Source: Porphyromonadaceae bacterium UBA4259 (lineage in GTDB: Bacteria > Bacteroidota > Bacteroidia > Bacteroidales > Muribaculaceae). Taken from it: DNA of 9,393 bases. The stretch covers positions 1 to 9,393 of the forward strand of contig DGWL01000081.1 in NCBI GenBank assembly GCA_002396125.1, read 5' to 3'. Positions 1-6,203 of the stretch are shown piece after piece (position 1 is the first letter of the stretch; the number at the start of each line of letters is the position of its first letter). Made by a program: the position numbers and the translations under genes. The notes below the pieces were generated by a model that was given only the letters and a program-made list of their open reading frames with translations, made no database searches and was not told the origin of the DNA.

Positions 1-329
1 TCGACTTCAACTGTTGCGGTGCGCTCATGCAGCATCTCGCCATTAAGCTGGCTGTAGCGCATGAGTAGACGTATGTGTGAAATGCGGTGGTTAGTATTGT
101 TGGTCACAAAAAACGACTCGCGCGAGTCGCTGGCCTTCTTGCTGTAGCCCTTGAGCGTAACGGCATTAGGCTCAAGTTCGAGCAGCAACGAGTCGGGCAC
201 CGCAGCGTCGGGTATTTGCTCCACCAGTTGAGAGTTGTTCTTGAGTTGCACCTGAGTGGTTCGCGTGCGAGCGTTACCGGCTGCGGCAACTTCCAATACC
301 AATAACAATATAAGGAGTTTACATTTCAT
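1..329 (-). CDS. Secreted protein with FxLYD-like stretch, partial (C-terminus off the left edge)
   Basis: An open frame on the minus strand starts at ATG 329-327 and stays open to the window edge (109 codons seen). The first 17 or so residues (MKCKLLILLLVLEVAAAG) form a typical signal peptide, so the product is exported. Around residues 73-105 the text FFVTNNTNHRIS followed by LLMRYS and NGEMLH resembles the FxLYD-type beta-sandwich pattern (F-x-V-x-N-x-T ... Y ... dG). That is a resemblance judged by eye, not a search result. Its ATG overlaps the TGA of the upstream lipoprotein gene (ATGA, 329-326), so the two are almost certainly co-transcribed and translationally coupled. Function is unknown. 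The two proteins may act at the same envelope site, which is inference from coupling only. Confidence 0.8.
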   Translation of the reverse strand, partial: MKCKLLILLLVLEVAAAGNARTRTTQVQLKNNSQLVEQIPDAAVPDSLLLELEPNAVTLKGYSKKASDSRESFFVTNNTNHRISHIRLLMRYSQLNGEMLHERTATVEV

Positions 330-922
330 AGATATCTAACTTTATTAAACTTATTACCATTGCCGTCGGCAGGGAAAATTTTCTTGAATCCCACTGGCAA
401 ACGCTCCTGTTCAACATGAGGAATTACCGACACACCCTTGAACAATGTGGGCAAGAAGCGAGTGAAGTTCACCCTCAGCTTCACCTCCCAGTGAGGAGGA
501 TCAAAGGTGAGCGAAGTGGCTTCCTTGTTGAGCGTTGCCACACACTCCAGTGGTCCGCAAAGTGTAATCTTGTTGCGCTGACTGTAAAGCCACATGTGGA
601 ACTTGTTGTCAACAGCACTGTCCTCAATGTATCCAATCACCGTGCCGGGCAGCAATTCCAGGTCATTGCTAGCGACAAGCAAGATGCGATAGCCAATCTT
701 GTGTGAAGGCTCGGGCTGCCATCGCTCGATAGCGAGCGTCATATCCTCGGCAGGATAGTACCACACACCTTCAAGCGGTTGCATGTCGGTCTCCGCGAGC
801 CGTTCACGCGCCACCTGCTCATTAAATCCCGGCACCACCACCGATTGCTCGGGCAGAACCGTTTTGGCTCCACCACAAGCCACAGCCAAAGCGGCCAATA
901 TCACAGTAAAAAGCAGTCTCAT
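326..922 (-). CDS. Uncharacterised lipoprotein, 198 aa
   Basis: I chose the ATG at 922. A TTG six codons upstream in the same frame lies inside the promoter -7 box, so it is unlikely to be used. From 922 the protein opens with a short hydrophobic signal ending in LAVAC, with the lipidated cysteine at residue 16. The -3 position is Ala rather than the commoner Leu, so lipidation is likely but not certain. The residues after the Cys are GGAK, not an acidic Bacteroidota surface-export signal, which suggests a periplasm-facing location. The rest is soluble and looks beta-rich. LEGVWYYP (about 50-57) and the following LAIERW resemble uncharacterised Bacteroidales lipoproteins that begin a fold with a G-x-W motif. 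Two cysteines at about 122 and 127 (CGPLEC) could form a disulfide. It is the first gene of a two-gene unit and overlaps the next gene by 4 nt. I cannot assign a function. Confidence 0.85.
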   Translation of the reverse strand: MRLLFTVILAALAVACGGAKTVLPEQSVVVPGFNEQVARERLAETDMQPLEGVWYYPAEDMTLAIERWQPEPSHKIGYRILLVASNDLELLPGTVIGYIEDSAVDNKFHMWLYSQRNKITLCGPLECVATLNKEATSLTFDPPHWEVKLRVNFTRFLPTLFKGVSVIPHVEQERLPVGFKKIFPADGNGNKFNKVRYL

Positions 923-928
923 AACCCA

Positions 929-960
929 CAAAGTTAGCAAATTTCAACCAAACCGGCAAT
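929..960 (-). promoter_or_regulatory. Bacteroidota-type promoter of the lipoprotein unit
   Basis: Read on the minus strand, ATTG (960-957) is followed by exactly 20 nt and then TAACTTTG (936-929). This matches the Bacteroidota vegetative promoter (-33 TTTG-like, -7 TAnnTTTG). The -7 box ends only 6 nt before the ATG at 922, so the transcript would start at or within a few nucleotides of the start codon. The mRNA would be leaderless or nearly so. Confidence 0.65.
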
Positions 961-1056
961 GATTTCATGAAAAAAACTTTGACACACTTTTTCTTTACGA
1001 CTCATTGAGACAAACCATCACCATGAATTAGACTCGTCTCTATCAAATACATGTCA

Positions 1057-1098
1057 CAAAAACAAGGAACCCGCGACGATTCTCATCGGGCGGGCCTT
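1057..1098 (-). terminator. Intrinsic terminator, GAGA-capped hairpin plus U-tract
   Basis: On the minus strand AAGG-CCCGC (1098-1090) pairs with GCGGG ... CCTT (1074-1064, with a 2-nt TT bulge). An inner stem CGAT/ATCG follows after a small asymmetric internal loop, capped by GAGA, a GNRA tetraloop (1084-1081). The hairpin is followed by GTTTTTG (T5 at 1062-1058). The plus-strand reading of the same hairpin has a UCUC loop and an interrupted U-tract (CCTTTATTGTTT), so minus is the better direction. Some bidirectional activity is possible. No gene on the plus strand upstream needs a terminator here. Confidence 0.65.
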
Positions 1099-1170
1099 TA
1101 TTGTTTACTTAACTATTAATTTATTCAAGTTTATGTTATCAACTAATAACTAATTCACTTTATAATTTTC
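1057..1170 (-). ncRNA. Candidate intergenic small RNA (~110 nt)
   Basis: Nothing protein-coding fits here on either strand. On the minus strand a consensus promoter at 1208-1177 would start transcription near 1170. The transcript would run through about 70 nt of AU-rich sequence and end at a GC-rich hairpin followed by U5 (1098-1057). The predicted RNA is about 110 nt. Its 5' AUG (1174-1172) lies at or before the start site and is followed at once by UGA, and I see no plausible leader peptide inside. The neighbouring genes both diverge from this gap, so the terminator cannot belong to either of them. I recognise no known RNA family. The alternative is a long 5' leader of the lipoprotein unit in which the hairpin acts as an attenuator, but that unit has its own promoter downstream of the hairpin. 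Confidence 0.5.
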
Positions 1171-1176
1171 ACATTG

Positions 1177-1208
1177 CAAAGTTAGTGGCAGTATATTGAG
1201 TGGGCAAT
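1177..1208 (-). promoter_or_regulatory. Bacteroidota-type promoter driving the candidate small RNA
   Basis: On the minus strand ATTG (1208-1205), a 20-nt spacer and TAACTTTGC (1184-1176) reproduce the Bacteroidota promoter, including the favoured C after TTTG. The same pair ATTG-N20-TAACTTTG occurs at 960-929, so the lipoprotein unit and this transcript have near-identical core promoters. It lies back to back with the plus-strand promoter at 1250-1281, with 41 bp between their -33 boxes. Confidence 0.6.
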
Positions 1209-1249
1209 CGCCAACAATGGGTAATTTCATGCCTTTCCAGTCATTATTA

Positions 1250-1281
1250 TTTGTGATTTTAACTCTTTTGTATTACATTTG
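1250..1281 (+). promoter_or_regulatory. Consensus Bacteroidota promoter of the TraB/GumN gene
   Basis: TTTG at 1250-1253, a 20-nt spacer and TACATTTG at 1274-1281 give a full match to the Bacteroidota -33/-7 consensus. The start site would fall near 1288, leaving a leader of about 35 nt before the ATG at 1324. This places the hairpin at 1064-1098 outside the leader of this gene. Confidence 0.75.
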
Positions 1282-1323
1282 TAGTCAAAATGTGTCATTT
1301 TCAACCCAAAACGTTGTAAAATC

Positions 1324-2214
1324 ATGAAAAGAATAATATTAATGCTTGCTTTGACTATCATGGTTGCTGCCAGTGTGAATGCACAGTTGCTTTGGAAAGT
1401 GAGTGGCGGCAACACCTATAAGCCATCCTACCTCTTTGGCACGATTCACCTTGAGACGAGCGCCTACATCGACAGCGTGCCGGGATTGCGGCAAGCGATT
1501 AATGAAGTTGACGCAGTGTATGGCGAGATATTGAAAGACTCGCTGATAGGAGGCAACACAGTGATGAAAATGGCCAAGAAACTCATTGCTCCCAGCGATA
1601 GCACCATCGACAAGTTGCTAACAACCGAAGAATACCGGCTAGTGGACTCGGTGGTGAACAACTACATGATGGGGCTTATAGGACTTGACAAGCTCACAAA
1701 GCTTAAACCAGTGGCATTGACTACCCAGATAACCTTAATGCAAATGGCCAAGTATTTTCCACAGTTCACCGGCACCAGTAGTGGCATTGACGCCTCAATT
1801 CAAGACGAGGCGCTAAAACTCGGCAAGCATGTAGATGGGCTGGAAACCGTTGAGGACCAGATTAGGGCACTCTTTGGCACCTCACTAAAGGAACAGGCTC
1901 AAGAGCTGGTTGAACTGTGCCGCAACGACAAGAAGTTCATGCAATACAGCCAGGAACTGTGCGATGCCTATCACGCTCAAGACCTTGCCGCCATCGAGCG
2001 CATTGTTCTCGACAAGGAGAAGGGAATGAGCGATGCCGCGATGGACCGCTCGTGCTATGACCGCAACCGCCGGTGGATGGACAAGATAACGATGACCTTG
2101 CCCGTGCAAAGCGTGCTGGTAGCTGTGGGTGCAGCTCACCTGGTGGGCAAAGACGGACTGATTGAACTCCTGCGCCAACGCGGTTACACAGTTGACCCCG
2201 TGATAATTAAATAG
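1324..2214 (+). CDS. TraB/GumN family secreted protein, 296 aa
   Basis: The protein begins with a signal peptide cleaved after about residue 20 (VNA-Q), so it acts in the periplasm or envelope. The TraB/GumN (PF01963) signatures appear in order: FGTIH at 38-42 (first GxxH motif), GID at 154-156, GLETVEDQ at 172-179, RN..W at 247-251, and VGAAHLVGKDGL at 268-279 (second GxxH motif), followed by LLRQRGY near the C-terminus. Length is normal for the family. It is related to the eukaryotic TIKI Wnt-cleaving metalloproteases and to EreA and PrgY, all of which share the paired GxxH motifs. The two motif histidines and the glutamate at 174 are intact, so an enzymatic role such as metallopeptidase is plausible but unproven for bacterial GumN-type proteins. 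It has its own promoter. The exporter operon follows 136 nt later with a separate candidate promoter, so it is probably a single-gene unit. Confidence 0.92.
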   Translation: MKRIILMLALTIMVAASVNAQLLWKVSGGNTYKPSYLFGTIHLETSAYIDSVPGLRQAINEVDAVYGEILKDSLIGGNTVMKMAKKLIAPSDSTIDKLLTTEEYRLVDSVVNNYMMGLIGLDKLTKLKPVALTTQITLMQMAKYFPQFTGTSSGIDASIQDEALKLGKHVDGLETVEDQIRALFGTSLKEQAQELVELCRNDKKFMQYSQELCDAYHAQDLAAIERIVLDKEKGMSDAAMDRSCYDRNRRWMDKITMTLPVQSVLVAVGAAHLVGKDGLIELLRQRGYTVDPVIIK

Positions 2215-2287
2215 CACATCAGTGTCCCAAATTGCGCCTAAGTGGTCCATAAAAGCACTTTTATTACCATATCAAGAAAAAAAATAC

Positions 2288-2296
2288 TATATTTGC
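2288..2296 (+). promoter_or_regulatory. Candidate -7 box of the export operon
   Basis: TATATTTGC fits the Bacteroidota -7 element TAnnTTTGC. The expected -33 position (about 2263-2267) reads TTAC or ATTA rather than TTTG, so the match rests on the -7 box and the AT-rich spacer. Transcription would start near 2302, about 49 nt before the ATG at 2351. This also argues against an in-frame GTG at 2222 as the start of the TolC gene, because the extension would lie upstream of the promoter. Confidence 0.5.
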
Positions 2297-2350
2297 AAGA
2301 TAATTCATCTTGACAAACTTAATGAACGAGAGACAATCTCGACGCATGCT

Positions 2351-3787
2351 ATGAACACATTAAATATTAGAAAAAGGATAATTTCACTAGTGGCTGTGAT
2401 GCTGGCGGCTAGCGCTGCGTGGGCGCAGGTATCGCTCGACTCATGCCGCCACATGGCACTGCGAAACAATAAGCAGATGGGTATAGAGCAGCTCAAGATT
2501 GAGCAGGCTGGCTATCAGCGCAAGCAAGCACAGGCAGCCTATAAACCATCGATTGACTTTGCCGGAACTTATATGCACACCGGGCGCAACATTTCGCTGG
2601 TAGACATCGACAACATCACCCCCACCCAGTTTCTTAACCCGGCCACTGGCAATTTCGATTTCGTAATCGATGCCGCCCTTGGTCTAGGAATCTCAATCGA
2701 CGGGGCTACTGTGAACACAGCCACCCAAAAGGTGAAAGACGCTCTCACCTTTGACACCCACAACCTCTTTGCCGCCGGTGTGCTGGTGACTCAACCCATC
2801 TACATGGGCGGAAAAATCAAGGCGATGAACGAAATCACAAAGTATGCCGAGCAAATAGCCCATGAGCTCCACGACCGCAAGGCCGAGGATATTATCTATA
2901 GCGTTGACCAAGCCTATTGGCTAGTGGTATCACTAAAGGCCAAGGAGAAGCTCGCCGAGAGTTTCCTTGAGCTTGTCACCAACCTTGACAATGACGTGAA
3001 AAAGATGATGGAGCAAGGAGTCGCCACTCGGGCCACTCTGCTAAGCGTTGACGTGAAAGTTAATGAGGCAAACATTGCGCTGACCAAGGTAAAAAACGGC
3101 CTTGTGCTCGCACGCATGGCACTGGCACAACTGTGCGGACAACCCATCAACTCCCCCATGATTCTTGCCGACGAGGGGCGTGACGACCTGAATCTTGACA
3201 TACATCCCAGCAGTATCAACATGCAGCAAGTCTATGACCGCCGACACGACCTTAACGCGCTGCAGCTGGGCGTGAAAGTCTTTGACGAGAAAGCCAAGGT
3301 TGCTCGCAGCGAGATGCTGCCCACCATCGCGGCCATCGGTGGAGTATTCACTACCAATCCCCACGTATACAACGGTTTCAAGAAGGAGTTTGGCTTTAAC
3401 TATGCCATTGGCGCGATTGTAAAAATACCGCTTTGGCACTGGGGCGGCTTGAGCAACAAATACAAGGCCGCCGTTACCGATGCCAAAATCAAGCGTATGG
3501 AACTTGACGAGATAAAGGAAAAGATAGAGTTGCAAGTGAGCCAGGCCAGCTTCAAGTATCAAGAGGCATTTAAGACCCTTGAGGCCACCAAGGCCAATCT
3601 TGCCAAGGCCAACGAGAACCTGCGAGTGGCACAACTGGGATTCCGTGAAGGAATGGCAACGAGCGACGAAGTGCTCACAGCTCAAACCGCTTGGCTCCAG
3701 GCCCATAGCGAGAAAATCGATGCCGAAATCGATGTGCTCATGTGCGACGTCTATCTAGCCAAGGTGACCGGGAACATGCAATTCTAG
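2351..3787 (+). CDS. TolC-family outer membrane efflux channel, 478 aa
   Basis: This is the outer-membrane conduit of the export system encoded here. I start it at ATG 2351, which gives a classic signal peptide (MNTLNIRKRIISLVAVMLAA, then SAAWA) cut before Gln26. The in-frame GTG at 2222 would add 43 residues with no signal-peptide character. Two OEP-type halves (PF02321) are visible as an internal repeat. The first runs from about 28 to 265, with QPIYMGGKI (148-156) entering the barrel and EQGVATRATLL (221-231) in the helical region. The second runs from about 295 to 475, with IPLWHWGGL (359-367) and FREGMATSDEVLTAQT (431-446) at the matching places. Long alternating helices rich in Ala, Lys and Glu fit the periplasmic tunnel. 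Length is normal for the family. It leads the operon, 57 nt upstream of the HlyD gene. Confidence 0.95.
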   Translation: MNTLNIRKRIISLVAVMLAASAAWAQVSLDSCRHMALRNNKQMGIEQLKIEQAGYQRKQAQAAYKPSIDFAGTYMHTGRNISLVDIDNITPTQFLNPATGNFDFVIDAALGLGISIDGATVNTATQKVKDALTFDTHNLFAAGVLVTQPIYMGGKIKAMNEITKYAEQIAHELHDRKAEDIIYSVDQAYWLVVSLKAKEKLAESFLELVTNLDNDVKKMMEQGVATRATLLSVDVKVNEANIALTKVKNGLVLARMALAQLCGQPINSPMILADEGRDDLNLDIHPSSINMQQVYDRRHDLNALQLGVKVFDEKAKVARSEMLPTIAAIGGVFTTNPHVYNGFKKEFGFNYAIGAIVKIPLWHWGGLSNKYKAAVTDAKIKRMELDEIKEKIELQVSQASFKYQEAFKTLEATKANLAKANENLRVAQLGFREGMATSDEVLTAQTAWLQAHSEKIDAEIDVLMCDVYLAKVTGNMQF

Positions 3788-3844
3788 AAAACTATCCACA
3801 CAACACTTATAAATTGAAATTTAACACTTGCTTTCTATTAAGTT

Positions 3845-5020
3845 ATGGAAGAGAAAAAGAATAACGAGCAACAGGCAGTCCAGGCGCAAGAGAACACAAC
3901 GCCTACTGCCGCACCCAAGCAACATCACAAGAAGCAACCAGCCAGCGAGCTGCAGCTCACAAGCGAAGAGTCGATAAAAGCCAAGCGGCTCAAGATTCGT
4001 CAGGCCAAACGCCTGGCTCTCATCGGCTCAATGCTGATACTGGTGGCTGTGGTTGCAGGACTAGCGATTTGGGGAATTCTTCACCTCAGGCCCGCCGATG
4101 CCACCGTGCAAGGCCAAGCCGACTGCGAAGTGGTGCGCGTGAGCGGCAAGCTCGCAGGTCGAGTAGTAGAACTCTATGTCAAGGAAGGCGACCACGTGCG
4201 CAAAGGTCAACGCCTGGCAAAAATCTACTCTTCTACAACCGATGCCACCCTTGCTAAAGCCAAGGAGATGAAAAACGTTGCCGCAAGCCAAAACCTGAAA
4301 GTTGAGCGTGGCACCCGCTACGAGATTATAGCCTCGGCTCAAAAGATGGTAGAGCAGGCACAGTCGGTTGAAAAACAAGCTATTGCCGCCGAGGAAATCA
4401 CACGCAAGACCTATGAGCGCCTCAACAACCTCTACAACGAGGGCGTGGTGAGCGAGCAGAAGCGCGACGAGGCAAAGGCAGCACTCGACGCATCCACAGC
4501 AGCAGTAGGCACTGCCCGCGCTGCTGTTGCCGCCGCACAGTCGCAGCTTGAGATGGCAAAAAATGGTGCTCAACCCGAGGACAAAGCCGCATCGCAGGGC
4601 ATGGAGAACGTTGCTCAAGCTACCGTCAAGGAAGTTGAGGCTGTGCTCGAGGACCAGTACTTGATTGCCCCATGCGATGGCGAGATTGCGAGTATCTACC
4701 CCCATGAGGGAGAGCTTGTCATCATGGGGTCGCCCATCATGACCATTTCGCAGACCGCCGACATGTGGGTAACCTTCAATGTTCGTGAGGAGAAACTCAA
4801 CGATCTCACAATGGGCAAGGAAATAGACGTGACTATTCCCGCTTTAAAGAACAGAGAGGCTAAGATGAAAATCTTCTACATTCACGACATGGGCAGTTAC
4901 GCCACTTGGAGTGCCACCAAGGCCTATGGCGACTACGACAGCAAAACATTTGAAGTGAAAGCAAGACCTGTAGTGGATATACCCAACTTCCGCCCCGGAA
5001 TGTCGGTAATTCTAAAATAA
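3845..5020 (+). CDS. HlyD/EmrA-type periplasmic adaptor (membrane fusion protein), 391 aa
   Basis: This protein bridges the inner-membrane permeases and the TolC channel. A polar, Gln/Lys-rich cytoplasmic N-terminus (1-56) leads to one membrane helix (57-80), so it is a membrane-anchored adaptor rather than a lipoprotein. Residues about 94-128 (GKLAGRVVELYVKEGDHVRKGQ) form the first lipoyl half. A helical hairpin from about 133 to 265 is Ala/Glu/Lys-rich coiled coil. The second lipoyl half is at about 272-300 (LIAPCDGEIASIYPHEGE), followed by a beta-barrel domain up to the final FRPGMSVILK. The domain order is that of the HlyD_D23/EmrA group. The following permease starts 8 nt after its stop. 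In comparable E. coli loci (ybhG-ybhF-ybhS-ybhR, yhiI-rbbA-yhhJ) an ATPase gene sits at exactly this junction; here it is absent. Confidence 0.94.
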   Translation: MEEKKNNEQQAVQAQENTTPTAAPKQHHKKQPASELQLTSEESIKAKRLKIRQAKRLALIGSMLILVAVVAGLAIWGILHLRPADATVQGQADCEVVRVSGKLAGRVVELYVKEGDHVRKGQRLAKIYSSTTDATLAKAKEMKNVAASQNLKVERGTRYEIIASAQKMVEQAQSVEKQAIAAEEITRKTYERLNNLYNEGVVSEQKRDEAKAALDASTAAVGTARAAVAAAQSQLEMAKNGAQPEDKAASQGMENVAQATVKEVEAVLEDQYLIAPCDGEIASIYPHEGELVIMGSPIMTISQTADMWVTFNVREEKLNDLTMGKEIDVTIPALKNREAKMKIFYIHDMGSYATWSATKAYGDYDSKTFEVKARPVVDIPNFRPGMSVILK

Positions 5021-5028
5021 GTCATAAG

Positions 5029-6192
5029 GTGCTTAGGATAATAGTCGATTCAATAATTAGAGGTTGGAAGCAGCTGGCGCGGCGGCCCATCTATGTGTGC
5101 ATGATGGTTATTGTGCCGCTGGTGAGCGCATGGTTCTTCTTCGACCTGATGGAGACCGGAGTGGTAGAACGCACACCGGTGGGCATGGTCGACCTCGACA
5201 AGAGCGACCTCTCACGCAAGCTCACCCGCAACCTCAACTCGTTGCAGCAAGTGAGCATCGACAAGACCTATGCCACCTACAACGAAGCTATCGATGCGGT
5301 GCAACGCGGCGAAATTTATGGTTTCTTCTTCATTCCAAGCGACTTCTCACGCAAAGCCCTAAGCAACCAAAAGCCCACTCTGAGCTACTATATCAACTAT
5401 GCCTACTATGCCCCGGCCTCTATGCAATACAAGGGGTTCAAGACCCTGACAGTTCTTGCCAATGCCGGCATAGTGCAAAACGTGCTCACCACGCTAGGCA
5501 TGCGAGGCGAACAAATCTCGGCCACACTGCAACCAATTCTCACCCATGTGCATCCGCTCAAGAATCCGTGGCTGAGCTACAACTACTACCTCAGCGCCTC
5601 GTTTGTGCCTTGCCTGCTGGCACTGCTGGTGATGCTCATCACATGCTTCAGCATTGGCATGGAGTGGCACGCCGGCACAAGTCGCAACTGGATGCGCACC
5701 GCAGGCAATTCCATTACTTTGGCCACGTTCACCAAGTTGTTCCCCCACACGTTCATTTTCTTGTGCGTGGGACTGTGGATTCAATACATGATGTACGTCA
5801 ATTATGGCTTCCCTCTAAACTGCAACCCGTGGCACATGATAAGTGCCATGGCACTGCTCATCGTGGCATGCCAGGGATTTGCGCTGTTCATCTGCAGCCT
5901 TGTTCCCAACTTCCGCTACTCGACTACAATCTGCACCCTGCTGGGCATGCTATCGTTCTCGTTTTGCGGCTTCTCGCTCCCCGAGGAGGCGATGTACAGT
6001 TGGGTTGCGCCCATAGGCTACCTGATGCCCATCAAGTACTATTTCCTCATCTATGCCGATCAGGCCCTCAACGGTCTTGACCTGTACTATTCAAGATACT
6101 ACTACGTGGCACTGATTCTCTATGCCGTGCTACCCTTCACCATGCTGTGGAAACTCAAGCGCCACTGCATTCACCCGTTCTATATTCCTTAA
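5029..6192 (+). CDS. ABC-2-type permease, first of pair, 387 aa
   Basis: This is an inner-membrane subunit of the exporter. The start is GTG at 5029, 8 nt after the adaptor stop. The next in-frame ATG codons (residues 25-26) would cut into the first membrane helix. Topology follows ABC2_membrane_3 (PF12698): TM1 at about 20-38, a large extracytoplasmic domain at 39-185 with the family's VGMVDLDKSDLSRKL opening and YGFFFIPSDFSR segment, then five helices at about 188-209, 231-255, 270-292, 297-315 and 360-375. The cytoplasmic turn after TM2 reads EWHAGTSRNWMRTAG (212-226). It preserves the E-x-x-x-G-T pattern that couples these permeases to an ATP-binding subunit. Such retention suggests that an ATPase partner exists, although none is encoded here. 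The substrate cannot be inferred. Confidence 0.92.
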   Translation: MLRIIVDSIIRGWKQLARRPIYVCMMVIVPLVSAWFFFDLMETGVVERTPVGMVDLDKSDLSRKLTRNLNSLQQVSIDKTYATYNEAIDAVQRGEIYGFFFIPSDFSRKALSNQKPTLSYYINYAYYAPASMQYKGFKTLTVLANAGIVQNVLTTLGMRGEQISATLQPILTHVHPLKNPWLSYNYYLSASFVPCLLALLVMLITCFSIGMEWHAGTSRNWMRTAGNSITLATFTKLFPHTFIFLCVGLWIQYMMYVNYGFPLNCNPWHMISAMALLIVACQGFALFICSLVPNFRYSTTICTLLGMLSFSFCGFSLPEEAMYSWVAPIGYLMPIKYYFLIYADQALNGLDLYYSRYYYVALILYAVLPFTMLWKLKRHCIHPFYIP

Positions 6193-6203
6193 AAAAAGAC
6201 GCT

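Noticed and set aside
1000..1045. Small inverted repeats (GAGAC ... GTCTC and AGAC-TC-GTCT) between the lipoprotein promoter and the terminator
   Set aside because: Short and partly overlapping, with no promoter or U-tract tied to them; could be chance.
1051..1119. A 22-codon plus-strand frame from ATG 1051 through the hairpin
   Set aside because: It reads through the terminator stem, lacks a plus-strand promoter, and its sequence looks random.
2240..2265. Hairpin AAGTG ... CACTT followed by TTATT as a terminator for the TraB gene
   Set aside because: Only 5 bp with an 11-nt loop, low GC and a broken U-tract; too weak to call.
2222..2350. N-terminal extension of the TolC protein from GTG 2222
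   Set aside because: It would place the signal peptide 43 residues inside the protein and run through the -7 box at 2288; ATG 2351 gives a proper signal peptide.
3041..4705. Long minus-strand open frames (3041-3706 and 4061-4705) opposite the TolC and HlyD genes
   Set aside because: They mirror the codon pattern of the plus-strand genes, and neither shows a domain or a promoter.
5064..6080. A 338-codon open frame on the plus strand in another frame of the first permease gene
   Set aside because: It lies wholly inside a clear membrane-protein gene, is rich in Arg, His and Gln as out-of-frame GC-rich reading gives, and has no recognisable motif.
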